Positions 22,412-35,917 of a stretch of 64,000 nucleotides of DNA are shown here, piece after piece. The translations under genes and the position numbers were made by a program. The stretch's first letter is position 1, and each line of letters starts with the position of its first letter. Under the pieces are notes generated by a model, which worked only from the letters and a program-made list of their open reading frames with translations, was not told where the DNA came from and searched no databases. Source of the DNA: Purshia tridentata (Eukaryota > Streptophyta > Magnoliopsida > Rosales > Rosaceae); assembly GCA_003254885.1 (NCBI GenBank), contig QANT01005076.1:16821-80820 (forward strand). The letters run 5' to 3'.

Positions 22412-24180
22412 TTACACAACAATTGAAAGGCCTTCCTTTTTCGGAGGAAGCCTCACGTTCTTGTTCCCAGGGAATGCAGTGCGAGAGACGTCTACCAGGG
22501 CCTTGAAACTGTATGGTTCGTGCATGGACAGCTCTGACAGAACTTTCCGGTTTAGCTGAATGTTCTCCTTCATCAACCCATGCATGAAGTTCCCATAATT
22601 AACCTGATAACAATAGTAGATACAAAGTATTAGGGAGATCAGCATTCACTAGAAAACATATATCATAGAGGAAATCACATAAAAAGCACTCAAGATAACT
22701 TAAGAGATCAATCAGCAATAATTTCCCGCTTCAACCAATCCAATAGCACAACAGCATCTTTCAGGCCAAAAGGTCCAGGAAGATACATTTGATTCCACAC
22801 ATCTTAATCTAACAGCCGTAGCTTTTCCTAACTTCCTAGACTCACCAAATCCAATATCTGTAGCTTTCCCTAACTTCTTTAAACTACGGCCAGAACTTAC
22901 CTACTGAGAAATCAATTTTGTATTTGCGTACAACCAATTTTAAGAATTCCAATGGGGACCCTTAGTTTCATATGCTATTTCTTTCCAGGTTACGTTTTCA
23001 TTAACCAAGTTCTTAGACATTTACTCTCCATTCTTTTGATTTCTCATCTCTTGATTACGCGAACAAGGCTGATAAGCAACTTCTTGGCACAAAAGGTAAA
23101 ACAGAACTTTACAGAAAGGATCTACTTGGTTTAGGTTGACTTTGTATAGATGACCCATACTTCTCTTCACATCCTATGAGTAAAGAGTCCATCTTAGCCT
23201 TAAAAAATAGTCTTTTGATTTCCCAACTTTTAATTTCTAAACCAAAGAAAACTAATATAAAGTACATTTCATGTTTGTCTCGTTGTCCGAATGTAACATA
23301 CTAAATCATTAAAAAAATAGAAAACTAATATAAAGTACATTTCATGTTTGTCTCCTAACAACTTTCAATCCACATATGTCCGAATGTAACATACTAAATC
23401 ATTAAAAAAATTTAATGCATATTTTCATTGTTCATTGTTCTGCAACTAAATCAACAATACATGACTATAGAACAAAACTTTAGACTGAAAGGAATGCAAG
23501 AGAGTTAAGAAACACAGAAAGAAGCAAAAAGTGGCTGAGAATGGGCAAGCCGGTAAATAGGTCACTTGAAATTATGCCCTGAAACAATTCCTTTAATATT
23601 ATTTAAAAAAGAAGTCACCTCAGCATACCTACATGACCCTCCTCATGGTGAGGCTCCTGTTGAAAAACATGTAAGGTCACCTCAAACAGTACAGCATTAC
23701 CAGTTACCGATTCACTGCCATATCACCATAATGAAGGCCTTTTTAATCTACTGGCTCTATCACATGTATTGCTACCCTTCGTTCGAGATAACAATTTATG
23801 GCTAAATGATATTCATCATGCATCTGTCATTCACTTGTGTAGAATAACCAATAGACATAGCAAACCACAATTTTATGAAAAGTCAAAACTAAGATTGAAG
23901 TCCAAAGCCAGAAAGAGAAACTGATATAGTTCTCTCAAACCAAATGGTACTACATTCATCACATATAACATAGTGAAAGCAATTTGAAACATACACCATG
24001 GATGCGGGTGCCAGCATTGATGCGTTGGATCCAAAGGGAGCGCATGTCTCGCTTCTTGTTGCGACGGTCTCTGTAGGAATACTGCAAGGCCTTCTCCACC
24101 CTCTCTCTGGCTATCCTTATACAATTCTTGGCCCTTCCTCTGAACCCCTTGGCCAGCTCGAAAATCTTTTTCTTATTCAT
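22412..24180 (-). CDS. Ribosomal protein bL20 (organellar type, nuclear gene)
   Basis: Two exons (24180-23995 and 22603-22412), phase 0, give 125 residues, the normal bL20 length. The protein binds 23S-type rRNA early in large-subunit assembly. Typical bL20 sequence includes [38 protein letters not shown] and, across the intron, [19 protein letters not shown]. The C-terminus ends [17 protein letters not shown]. Plant plastids encode their own rpl20, so this nuclear copy most likely serves mitochondria; it has no obvious cleavable presequence, as in related plant bL20 proteins. The 1391-base intron carries an internal tandem duplication (23246-23410). It lies head-to-head with the RlmI-like gene starting at 24992. 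Confidence 0.93.
23246..23410. repeat. Tandem duplication inside bL20 intron
   Basis: A block from AAAACTAATATAAAGTACAT to TACTAAATCATTAAAAAAAT occurs twice in direct orientation; the second copy has a 20-base insertion (CTAACAACTTTCAATCCACA). Confidence 0.8.
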
Positions 24181-24615
24181 TCTTCACTCTTCCTCTATTT
24201 TGTAAGACATTAACACACACACACACAAACACCAACCACAAAACATAATCAGCCAAAAAAATATTAATTATTTCAGAATCCCATTTCTTCCTATTGCAGA
24301 GCAAAGCCCGACAAGTATTCATAAAAATATCCCCAGTGGATTTAGTAGAATGATATAAATTACTTTAAAATCAGAACAGCACAAAGATATCAATTACTAA
24401 AAGCAATTGAAGAATAGAGTATTGTTGTATAGAAACGTAAAGAATTCAAAAGGTGATTTTAATTCATAAACCAACTTATTAACTGAGAAATATGGGGGTT
24501 TTCCGTTCACCTGTGCTTATCTGAGATGGGTTCCTTTCTGTATCAACAGCTTCGAGTTTCACAAACCTGCTAAAAAACCAAACAAAAGGAACAAACTTTT
24601 TACTTTGCAATCAAT

Positions 24616-24661
<46 letters not shown>

Positions 24662-24991
24662 GGACACTCACTGTGAGGCAAATCGGGTCTGGTGAACAGT
24701 AGGCAGTGGGAGGCGAATGAGAAGAATATGGATGGGCAATCTGTAATATTGAACTAAGAACGTGGGCAGTTCTGTTTAAAAAGATTTCTTCACTGGCCAA
24801 TTAAGAATCTTAAATTGCAGTGGTCAAAAAAAATAAAAAAAAAGAATCTTAAATTGGACTGAACTGAACAATAGCCACAATGAAGTAACCGGGTATGGGT
24901 CAAACCGATTAGGACCCCATTTTTGCTCATACCAAAGGTAGTAGCGCAAAAAATCCTTCTACAGTGTACTGTTACTCTGAGCTAAAAAAAT
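24181..24991. promoter_or_regulatory. Shared upstream region of bL20 and RlmI-like genes
   Basis: 811 bases separate the divergent ATGs. The region includes the bL20 leader (probably with a 5' UTR intron, not defined) and a (GA)19 run at 24620-24657. It could act as a bidirectional promoter; this is inferred from layout only. Confidence 0.5.
24620..24657. repeat. (GA)n microsatellite
   Basis: Nineteen GA units between the divergent genes; GA runs in plant promoters and leaders can bind BPC/GAGA factors. Confidence 0.9.
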
Positions 24992-27900
24992 ATGCAGCAT
25001 CTTCCAGCCCGCCTGATAAAGTCACTGGGTAGTACTTCTTTACCATGCACCACTACCCTTCAAGAACTTGCTTCTTCTCACCCTAAAGGTCTCTCTCTCT
25101 TACTCTCTCTGTTAAATGTTCTTACTTTCTTTGTTTCATCTTGTACGTGAGCTCTATTGAGCATATGATATCTCTTAAACTATCATTTTCATGTGTTAGT
25201 TTTGCTTTGATGTGAATGCATGAAGCTTTTGGTTATTGGGTGTGTCTCAGATTGCTTTCTTAATAATAATGGAAATAGAGCTAACAATTTAAGGCATAAT
25301 TGTGTGTATAACGTATGTGAGCAAATGTGGTCATGGGCAATGAGAAATAATGTGGAAGAAGAAAGTCATTGCCTTTTGTAACTTTGATGAGTGCCAACAC
25401 CGTGCTTGCTCTAATTCTAATTCTGTTGTTGTAAAGCTCAACACCAGGAGCATGGTATGCCTCTGAATGTTTCTGTACTTTTGAAAAATGTGGTTTCTAT
25501 ACCAAATCAAATTTTACAGATTATGGAACTGTTTGGCTACCGAATTTTAATATTTTGGATCATACTCCGACCTCCGAACCCAGTTTTTGAATGCTGTTCA
25601 AATCATGCTGAATTTTATTCTTGTATTAGTTTTTATTTGGTTTGCTCTTAATTGAGCTTTATACGGAAATTTATATTTCCTTTTGCAGCTATAAGGTATT
25701 CGTGTGACCAATTTCAAGTAGTTTCAATCCTCATATTAACTTTTAAATTTCTTGAACTTCATGGTATGGACTGGCCTTGGTAGGTGTTGCGAGGGTCGTA
25801 CTGAAAAAGGGGAAGACACAATTGTTCAAGGATGGAAGCCCAATGGTTTACAGTGGAGCAGTTGATAGAATTATTGGTAGACCACCACCTAGGACTGGAG
25901 ACATTGTGCTGGTCGCTGATGGGGCAGAAAAGCCAATAGGGTGGGGCATGTATAATTCAGCCTCCATGTTCTGTGTTCGGCTAATGCAGCTGGAAGAGGA
26001 AGCAACAAGGTAATATCATATGAGGCATTTCCAGTTCTATTATCAACTTCACAGGGATGTTTTAATTGTTAATCTTTATGAAACAGGGATTGTTCATGTG
26101 CATTGAACATGGAGAAACTGCTTGAGACAAGAATTAATGAAGCTATAGAACTAAGAAAGAGTTTAGGGCTTCCATCAACTAGAACAAATGCATACCGTCT
26201 TGTCAATAGTGAAGGAGACAGGTACTCCACCTATAGTAGTCTACTGAGATTTTCGTTAGTGTTCTCTTTACAGGGGATATCATCTCTGATATCTGTAGAA
26301 ATAATTGCTAGTTGATTTGAGTAAAAGATGACAATTCTCCCCTTGTCTCCGGTAGAATCCATATCTATATGTGCATGTGTAAAGAAACACTCATTAAGCT
26401 AACTATTTTACTACAGGTGATAATTCTGCTTCTTCAGGAGTTGAACATGCTTGTAAATTATGTTGTACACATATAGGGATCGAAAGCAACTTGTTAAGTT
26501 TGTTATTTCTTTTTAAACGAACTTGTTAAATTTTTAATTGAATTAGTGTAAACGAAACATGTGGAGTTTATTTCATTTTAACTGAAAATTTAGCTCTTGA
26601 TGTGTTACACTAGTGGTAACACTAAATATTATTTGTGGATCCGTAGCTTTTTGGTGTAATTATGTTTACAAGACTTCCTGATTTTCACCTCTTTTTGTAT
26701 ATTACATAGAATTGTCCGTGCACATGATAGTTCCCTAATTTTCAGTTTGATGTCAAACTTTGTACACAGATTGTCAGGACTAATAGTTGATATATTTGGA
26801 GATGTAGCGGTAATAGCATCATCTGCTGCTTGGGTTGAGAAGTACAAAACAGAAATAGAGGCTTGTGTTGGTAGAATTGGTGAAATTAATTATATAAACT
26901 GGAGACCATCTGTAGAAATTTTAAAAGAAGAAGGATTGGACGTATCAAGTATTAAGGAAATAGATCCATCTATTTGTCCTCAAAGAACAAGGGTATGATA
27001 TCCAAGGAAATATTACTTTTGCACATTTGATCAGATTAATTGTTTCTTAGCTCTTAACAAAAAGTGTTCCTTAGCCACCCCCTCCCCACAAGCCCGACCT
27101 GATCAAATTTTGCAATCATTTAGGTTATGGAAAATGGGATCTTTTATGCCATTTCACTTGAGGGTCAGAAGACAGGGTTTTATGCTGATCAGCGTGAAAA
27201 CCGTCAGTTCATATCAACAATTTCAGACGGTCAGAAAGTTCTTGATATTTGCTGCTACAGTGGTGGTTTTGCTCTAAATGCTGCACGAGGGGGTGCTTTG
27301 AATGTCATTGGTATAAATAATTATCTATTTTGTTGGAACGATTTTATTTGAGCTTAGAACCTTTCTTTTTATAAGAACTTTGTTGAAATTGACCAGTTCA
27401 ATCCTTGCTGAATTTGCACTGGTAGCTAGCTTTAGTCCCAATTTCGTTGTTTGGTCATCCTTTAGCTCGTTGTACATTAATATACATATGGTATCAGTTC
27501 TCAGCAACATGAGGTCATGGAGCAATTAATATAATATCAGTGCCATTCATTTTGTGAGATAACAACGTAACAAAAGCCACCTGCACTTGAGATTACATAC
27601 AACTTACCTGTATTCTTTTTTCAAGAGGACATAGAATTGGATTCTACAAATTCATCAAGACATGACATCTTAAGATTGCATGTTTCAAAGTTCTCATAAA
27701 AAAAAAATGTTGAAAGCTAGATGAGTTTCCAATTATTTCTATACTCCTTCAGGTGTCGATACATCATTGCCTGCAATTGAGCTAGCTAAAGAAAATATTG
27801 TTCTTAACAATATGGATCCAGGAAGACTATCATTTTTGAGAGAAGATGCCAGTGACTTTATGAAGGGTGCTCTTTCTAGGAATGAATCATGGGATATTGT

Positions 27901-29451
27901 CATTTTAGATCCTCCTAAACTAGCACCAAGAAAGAAGGTAATATCACATGCATTTTATTACTTTTATGATCAAATTCACTTTTTGATTGTAACATGATTC
28001 AAGTTGTTTCAGTACAAAACTGAGTTATAAATTCAAAGACTTAACAGTCGCAGCCCAAATTTGGGTTGGCATCAGTCCTTTTGGGTAATGGTTCATTCTC
28101 TATGGAATAATGATGTCTTTAAATTCTGTGGAGAACAAAATGGAATGGATTTTTTCTTTCATCACTGTCCTACACTCCCATTCTTTTCCGTACTATATGT
28201 GCTAATAAAGAATTCACAGGTAGATGATTATAACGTAATAGACCTGGATACTTTTAATCATTATAAGAGGAACCATGTAGTGCTAAATAAATTAGATAGA
28301 CATTTCTCTTTGTCTTAGGTCAACAGATCTTCTCGTTGCTGCTATGATACATAGGACGCTAACCACTGCTTAGGCACTTGTTCTTTAACACAATGCTTAG
28401 TGTCATGTTCTTCAGCCTGTATAAATTAGCAATAAATAGAAAAATATGTATTGACAAATGTAAAAGAATCGCATCAAGGTAAATTACTTTCTTTGTCATT
28501 CTATAAATTATGACTACCTGTTGTTCAAGGACATGTCATAATACTTTGAGATACAAAATGTCACCTGAACTGCATGCATAAGCATGCAGACACAGAGAGG
28601 AGGTTGTTTATGCATCTAGATGTTGCATTTATTGTGCATTATGCTTGGTGAATGGCGTCTGAGTGCACTGCTTGCTTCCTGTTCAATCCATTGTGATAAT
28701 TTTGTGAATTTTGCTCTTATTGGGTCATTATTGAATCCAGGTTTTACAAAATGCGTCGGGCATGTATAGGAATTTAAATTCATTAGCAATGCAACTGACA
28801 AAGAGAGGTGGCCTTCTCATGACTTGTTCGTGTTCGGGAGCTATGACTCAGAGTGGGTTGTTCTTACGTATTCTTCAGGCAAGTTATATTTTCTGTTGTT
28901 GGTTCCCTTGAACCTGTATGTTAACATTTTTTATTTTTGCTGTGAATTCATCAGAGAAAGGTTTTATTTATTTGGATATGAAACCAGAGAAAGCACATGA
29001 TGTCCTGTCTCGAAGCAAGGGTCTTAAAATGTTTTTGGCCAAAACAAGTAGACTCGCTATAACAGGGGACAATTACATTCCACATGTTAAGTTGCTAAGT
29101 TTACAATGTTTCAGAATGTAAATAAACCATAAGCACTTTATTACCTGAATTTGGTTGGAATAATCTGCTGCCGTTCTTTTTTTTATTTTTTATTTTTTAT
29201 TTTTTTATCAATTATCTTCTGCCAAAAATCAATAGAAAATAAACCTTACAAAATGAATTACATGCAACTGATAGGCATCTCTCCTCTTTCTCAACTTCAT
29301 CATTATTTATTTTTTTTATCAGGGTGCGGCATCAATGGCAGGGAGAAAAATAACCATTGTACGAGATGCTGGAGCAGCATGTGATCATCCCATTGACCCT
29401 TCATACCCAGAAGGCAAATACCTTTCTAATATCCTTCTAAGGGTGCTTTGA
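24992..29451 (+). CDS. RlmI-like rRNA methyltransferase (PUA + class I MTase)
   Basis: Eight exons (24992-25088, 25784-26009, 26087-26221, 26770-26992, 27124-27310, 27753-27937, 28741-28878, 29323-29451) give 439 residues; bacterial RlmI has about 396. RlmI makes m5C in 23S rRNA using S-adenosylmethionine. Order of parts: a 30-residue leader rich in Leu/Ser/Thr with few acids ([18 protein letters not shown]), likely organelle-targeting; a PUA-type domain at about 33-110; the RlmI-specific middle with [14 protein letters not shown] at 241-254; SAM motif [17 protein letters not shown] from 266; motif IV DPPK at 342-345; and the TCSCSG motif at 379 that carries the candidate catalytic Cys. Intron 7 starts with GC (CAG|GCAAGT) and ends AG, a GC-AG intron. 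The neighbour bL20 gene is divergent, suggesting a shared role in organelle ribosomes. Target RNA and compartment are inferred. Confidence 0.9.
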
Positions 29452-30342
29452 AAATCACAATTATGTACATGGGGAAAGAAGCAAATGTGTATTTTTCAAC
29501 AGGGCTTACACAAAGTAATCAATTAATGGAACTTTAGATGTATTCAATACTATTCTGGAATTTTACATGAAAGTTCATAATGTCATGCTCTCAAAAGAGC
29601 GTGGGGAAAATAAATAAAAGAAACTCCAGATGACCAGACTGCTTTTAAAAGTCATATGTACTGCTCACATTGAAAACGTCAATATACACATAATTGAATC
29701 GGTCATTAGGAAATTCTTAAGCCAAGCCATTGACGTCTTTGCAAGCTTAGTGCCCGCTTGGATTTCTGTTCCATGACAAATAAGACGGATCTCCAAGTTG
29801 CCTGAAAAATAAGGAGCAACAGTCATTATTTAAACATTCACTAGAAAAGAATGTGATTAGTGACATACTACGACTGATATTATCTAGGCACCGACAAAGG
29901 CATCATATCATGATTGTTTAACAAGAACATTAGGGTGTACAGAAGACGGTAATTGTGCAATAGCCATAAAGTAAAGTGGAATAAACTTGGGAAGCACAAA
30001 GGAAATTGGCCCATAACAAAGCACAAAGTGCCCTGACAACAAGGACTTTTGGGCCAAGACCTAGAAAGGCTGCATCTTTGTGCTTGACCAATCTCATCTG
30101 CCCCAACAACATGGAGCTGTTTAACTGGCTGGGCATGAAGTCACCTACACACTTTCTTTTATTGGTGCATGAAGTCACCTACACACTTTCTTTTATTGGT
30201 GCTTATTATGCTTCCTGAAATAAGACTGGTCGGACTAAACATACAAGACATCATAGCACAAAATGGGTTCATGTAAGGCAAGTTGTTGACAGCCCTTAAT
30301 ATTCCCTGCACGATAAAGGCAGGGCACATTTGGTTTAGGATT
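29452..30342. other. Convergent 3' regions of RlmI-like and ALIS genes
   Basis: Probable 3' UTRs of the two convergent genes; no further gene seen apart from a short tandem repeat at 30134. Confidence 0.5.
30134..30201. repeat. 34-base tandem repeat, two identical copies
   Basis: CATGAAGTCACCTACACACT followed by TTCTTTTATTGGTG occurs twice head to tail at 30134-30167 and 30168-30201, in the ALIS 3' region. Confidence 0.9.
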
Positions 30343-33300
30343 TTACCTTGGCTTAACAAGATACACAACTGTGAAAGCCATGGCCAGAAAGAAACACAAC
30401 CCGCCAACAGTGAGATAAGCAATGCCAAGGAAGTCATTCTGGCCACCCATCCAACTAGTGGTAGAAAGCACAAGCTTCTTTTTTCCATTAAAACTGTATG
30501 TGTTGTAATTGTTCTCCAATGTCACCTGTAAGACATCACCTTGCTCCAGATCCACCTCTATCTTACCGTACAACTTTCTAAATGTTGGCAGTGCAGCAGT
30601 TCTCATCCAAACAATAAGGTCCTCTTGCTCGCTTAACTGTTGAACAAAACATATTGGCTTGGTTAACCACTTGTCTCCTTGAGAAAGCAGTTTGCTTAAT
30701 CAACCATTAAAAATGATACATTTCCAGCAATAAAATACCCTTTCATATTATATCAGACACCTTTTCGTATCTCGGACAGTGTACAAAAGCACTTCATTGG
30801 GGTTTCAGAGTCTTCAAAGATGCACAAGAGCAATAGAAGTAATACTTCAAAACTAGAGATGATAAGTAGCAAAAAGCTTACCGGTTTGGATGTATCAAGA
30901 GATGCGCCCCCTTTAAGAGTTCCATTCTGAAAGTTCTTTGGAAAGACTTTTTTGCCAAACTTGTGCTCCCTATCACTCTTCCATGAAATATCCTTCTTGT
31001 TCACTGTCAATTGCTGGTTATTGCGGGAAAATTTATAGGTGTCGTTGAACAAACTCCAAGCTATGAGACCACAGGGTACAACAGGTTGCCCACCTGCCTT
31101 ATCTTCAGGCTTACAATCATCCACGTCACTTTCAGATTTTGGATCTTTTAACTGTTGATCGCTTCGGCTCTTAACATACCTGAAATGTAGAAAGCCACAA
31201 TCAGACTTGATAATTTTCCTTTTTTCTTTCTGTGACACAAAATTGATAATAAATATTGCCACAAAAAACCATTTGTTTCAACTTTCTACCAGGAAACATC
31301 CATTGTAGTGGCAGAGTGAAATTAATGAAGACCACAGGTAAACAAAAACAATAATGTGAATAAAAGCAGGCAGTGCATTTAGTGCATACGAACAATTGGT
31401 CAGAATGAAAGAGGGAGAAAGAGAGAGAGAGACCCTAGGCACAAATGTGTTAAACAAAATGCTCAATTTTTATTAATCAAATTATAACAATCAAATATCA
31501 ATTCTCCTGCATTCTAGAAATTGTCATAAGTTACCATCAGGTATCAGATTTTATGTTGCAACCATCATAACCCACACACACATGAAAATATCATATGCAT
31601 CTAATTTTCCCTAAACCAAACATGCCAGGTTAGCAAGATACTTAAAAAAGGAGAAAAAAAAAACAAAAGAATGAAACTGCCTGTGGCATGAAGCTATTAT
31701 TGCAACAATGGTAAACTTTAATAAAGCAATGCTAACAGCACCATGAATGTTTCTGTACCCGAAATACCATTAGGGAAAAGTTACCACTTATGAGCTGCAG
31801 TCATTATCATCTACTAAGAGAGAGATTACCATAATTTTCTTTTTTTCTTTCCTTTTTCAATGAAAAACAATACCACTATGGTAGAAATGACCTCAAAATG
31901 GTGTAATTGTTTAACCACATCTCATTATCTGATACAAGGGCCTCCACGGACCTTGTTCTACCTACTGTCATGCTCATATATGTCCCAAAAATATCAAGGT
32001 CCACCAGCAGAACTATGATAAACATTTTGGCCTTACATTAGTTGAACCACCCCTTTAGTTGATATCCACAATTAAGGTTATTACATCAATCATATTAAAC
32101 ATAAATGATAGATATGAATTAAACATAAGTGGAGGGTATGGATTAAACATAGATGGAGGAATGACTAAGTCAGTTGACATACCTGCGATGATTCTGGTAG
32201 AAATTGTCAAGTTGGTAATATACATATACAGGTTTCTTCATACGCTTTGATACCTTCAGTGAAAAGAGGAAAAATAAAATAAAATCACTCAGTAACTATA
32301 GGAATTAAGTTTTCAGATTACAACAACCACTGACAATAAGCAATATACGTGGCGATTAAATCCTTGGAAGATAATAAAAACAAGGGAGAACCTTACCGTC
32401 AGACTTCTATTGCATACTTTATCTCCAGTGCCTTGTATGTATCCAACCTTATCCTTTCTAGAGGGCTCTGGTATGCAATCAGTTTCATACCGATCAATAA
32501 GTTCAACAACCTAATAGAAAGATTTTCCCGATCAATTACATGTAGAACTATAATATAATAAATAAATTATGCACAAAATAGGGTTCCACTCAACCATACA
32601 TCTCGGGAAGCAAAGAGGGTAGCAACACCGATGGGAATGAAGACGATGCTTACGAGCATGAATGCTGAGATCACCTGCAAGCACAAGCGTATGCACACAT
32701 AAAGAGATCAAGCAAGTTCAATTTAAATTTTAACAGGTATGTGGATAGCCTTATTACAGAGATATCAGGTACAATACTATAAAACCTACCCATCGTGGTG
32801 TGAGAATCGGCTTGCATGCTGGAAGTTCCTGCTGAGTAAATTTTGAATCTGAAAGGAATAAATTTTCAAAATATAACCTCTTTAGCTTATGATTGATGGA
32901 AAGGCTACTAAAAAACATATGAAAAGCAGTGTGTAGATATAAGGTTGGCTTTTTCTTGCTTCACAGGCATGCCCACCTACATCTTACTAAGTGCTAAACA
33001 GGACACCATGGAAAGCTTCCAGTACATATCAGAATCTTAAAATTATATGGGATTTCACATATTGTCTGAAAGCACCTACGTGCATGGAATGTCCTATCTA
33101 TTTTTTCCAATCTTAGTAGACCAGGCCACGAAATAATTCTCCAATACTCTATGTTATGTAACCTTCGATTGTCAACGACAAGTCTTTTGCATGGGTATCC
33201 AGCAGCGTGAATCACAGAAAGATTTCCAACACTAGTCACCATGCCTTCCATGTATTGATTTTGTTAAACCAATCGGAATGGTACTGACTCCTAATTATTC

Positions 33301-33853
33301 ACTATCTATGTTAGACCTCCATATGTTAATGTTATATGCATACAAGCTTCCTAAAGCCCCAAACTATTAATATTATTTTATGCTAAACACGAGAGTTATC
33401 TGTTTCGATCTTTATAGATTGAGTCTTCAAAATTTTGTTAGCAAACTAATGAACAAAACCTAGTTTAAAATTTTACTCTCATAAACTTAGAAGAATCATC
33501 TCAGATATATAATTGAGTTCAGAAATCTTTTAAAACTAACTCAGCAAATATATATATCAGACAATAACATCTAGGAGATGCAGTATGTAATTTAAAGAAT
33601 CAAAGAAATCAAATTCAGAACAAACAAAAAAAACAAACATGTAAATCGAAATCGAAAAAGGCAAATCCAAAGACAAATATCCACAAAAATAGCATCTGGG
33701 TATTTGTGATATGAACTCAAAACCCCAAAAGAAACCAAAAACTGAAGGATTTGGTAGGAAATTACATTTGGGTCGTTTGGAATGTCTCCTGGTAGATGAT
33801 GCATCAGCGGATCCAGCACCTCCTGAGCTAGACGGCGCCGTATTAGAACTCAT
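30343..33853 (-). CDS. ALIS: ALA-interacting subunit (ALIS, LEM3/CDC50 family)
   Basis: Seven minus-strand exons (33853-33766, 32848-32790, 32674-32600, 32510-32397, 32253-32183, 31179-30882, 30636-30343) give 332 residues. ALIS proteins are beta subunits of P4-ATPase lipid flippases, needed for their ER exit and phospholipid transport. The Ser-rich cytosolic tail (MSSNTAPSSSGGAGSADASS) precedes TM1 (AFMLVSIVFIPIGVATLF, about residues 52-70). The lumenal domain has the family motifs CIPEPSR, VYYQLDNFYQNHRRYVKSRS and IAWSLFNDTY. TM2 (LGIAYLTVGGLCFFLAMAF) is close to the C-terminal YLVKPR. An in-frame ATG three codons upstream (33862) exists; MSSN was chosen as the family start. The upstream region is CT-rich and faces a possible divergent transcript at 34465. 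Confidence 0.93.
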
Positions 33854-34464
33854 CAGAGGCAAACTCTGCTTCTCCCAAATGTAAAATTAAACAAACACCA
33901 CCAGGACCTCCGGAAGAGAGAATTAATGAGAAGTGGGTGGGTATGTATGTGGGTTGCTGTTTCTGTTGTTTTTGGTGATAAAAGGGGTGTGGTGGGTTTA
34001 AAGCTTTGAGGGGATTGTATTGACTTTTTAAGAGAGAGGGATTTGGAAAAAGAAAGCAATTTTCTTTCTTTCCCTCTCTACAGGGTGGCCGGCGACCTCT
34101 CTCTCTCTCTCTCCCCTCTTTTTTTCTAGAAGAAGGAAGACTTGAATAAGAATATTGTCAGAGCGAGAGAAACAAAGACCATTCAAATGTCAAACTAATA
34201 CAGAGCAAAAACACGGTTTCTACTTAATTTACTTTCTGTTTCTTTGCTAATCATTACCTGCTATTATTTGGTATCTTGGTTTTTTGAGGAGAATGGGGGT
34301 TAAAAATAAACTATTTCAAGCTTTCCCTTTTGAGTCTTCAAAGATTTTTATCTCTAAAATGTAAAATTCGTGATTTATATTTATAAGTGAGTCAATTATT
34401 ATTGAGATAATTATCAATAACCCCAATCTGGGACCCTTAGTTCCTCTAAAGTCTACTTTTTTAT
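33854..34464. promoter_or_regulatory. ALIS 5' leader and promoter region
   Basis: CT-rich stretch with a short (CT)n run near 34098-34112, then AT-rich DNA. No gene. It may serve the ALIS gene and a divergent transcript. Confidence 0.4.
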
Positions 34465-35917
34465 TTGGCTTCCCAAGGAATCCACTACCTTTTCTTCCAG
34501 CCCTTTTTTCTATTTTGCCCGGTCCACTTTTTATTTCCGTCTCTTTCTCTCCGTCTCCCTCCGTCCCCATCTTTCTTTCTCCCTCCTCCTCTTCTATTCT
34601 TCTGCTTCATCTGTGCCTTCCTCCCCTTCTTCACCTTCCTCCTCCTCTCCACCTCTCTTCCCCTTCTTTGCTCCCAAAGCTTCTTCACTCTGGCAAAGAC
34701 GATCCTGATGCAGGCTTTGGGAGTGAGTGTTGGTATCACCGTCAAAGGCGGAACAGGAGGAGTGAGTGGACGAGCTCAGATCAGCGCGTTGTGGTGGACT
34801 AGTCATCGAGCATATTATCCAGGTATCCCTCTATCTCTCTGCAATTCGATTTTGCCTTGTTTGATTTCAATCAGATCTGTATCCAAGCTGTGATTTTTAG
34901 AAGGTTATATTTGATTAATGGACAAACTAGATGGAGGACCACTATTATGGGTACGTACATACTGATTGTTGCAATTGGGTTCAATAGTAGTAGATTTTAG
35001 TGCTGCCATTGGTTTTGGGTTTTGTATCATTTGGTTTGAATCTACTGATATGGGTTTTGAGTTTTGGATTTTGAATAGTGATAAGCTCTGCTACATGAAA
35101 TGCTTTTAAAGTTGCTCCTTTGTGGATCTAGTAGGGGATTTCGTCCCTTCCCCCACTTTTTTATATTTGGCAACCTATTTTGACTTATAAGAGGCGCAAC
35201 CCCAGGCAATAGTACTAGGAATTAAGATATGCATAAACCAAAGAAAACCCACATTTTACTCACGAGACAAACTGCTATTTAAATATTGCAAGAGTGATAT
35301 TTGTTTATGCTGGAGCAAAAATGGTGATGGAAGTTTAAGGCATTTATTTAAGGCAAATAGTACAGCAAAAGCTGGAGCAAAAATGGTGAGTCATTTTTGC
35401 TAAATATATTTAGCAAGATAAATACCGTTTGTTTTAAGGCAAGAGTGGTATTTAATCAAAGCAACTAGCTAGCTATCATTGTGTACGTAGTGGTGCATTC
35501 CTTGCCTATATAGCTAGTGGATCAATTTGTATTGTCTGTGATTAATGATTTTAGGGCTACAATTGTTGTAGACATGAACCTTGATGGACTGATATGGGTT
35601 TTGGGTTGAAACAGAGAGAAATTTTGCTTTTACTTTGATGAAGTGATATGGGTTTTGGGTTCAAGCAGAGAAAAATTTTGCTTTCACTGTTTTATGTTTT
35701 GTATCATTTGGTCTGAATTTATCTCTTTAGGATTTGTTCATGTCTACTGTCTCATTGAAATGCCCCATCTTGATTTAGTGAGTGACTGTTTTGAGCAAAT
35801 GGTAATTGGTCCTCACTTTTTTTCTTCTTTCTTGGCAATATGAGTAATTAATGTTGGTTTTATTTACTTCAGGGGAAGCATGGATAGAAAAGAAATGCCT
35901 GAAAAGCTTTTGATTAT
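34465..35917 (+). other. Possible divergent transcript with a 52-residue frame
   Basis: A CT-rich, leader-like stretch (34470-34690) is followed by GC-richer sequence with an ATG at 34708. A good donor follows CCAG (34822|GTATCC) and a good acceptor TTTACTTCAG lies at 35872. Joined, they encode 52 residues (MQALGVSVGITVKGGTGG... ending KKCLKSF). I do not recognise the product; it could equally be a non-coding RNA or the 5' leader of a transcript. The evidence is only base composition and splice signals. Confidence 0.25.

Noticed and set aside
28918-29121. 67-codon plus-strand frame between methyltransferase exons 7 and 8
   Set aside because: Falls in the GC-AG intron; including it breaks the family sequence.
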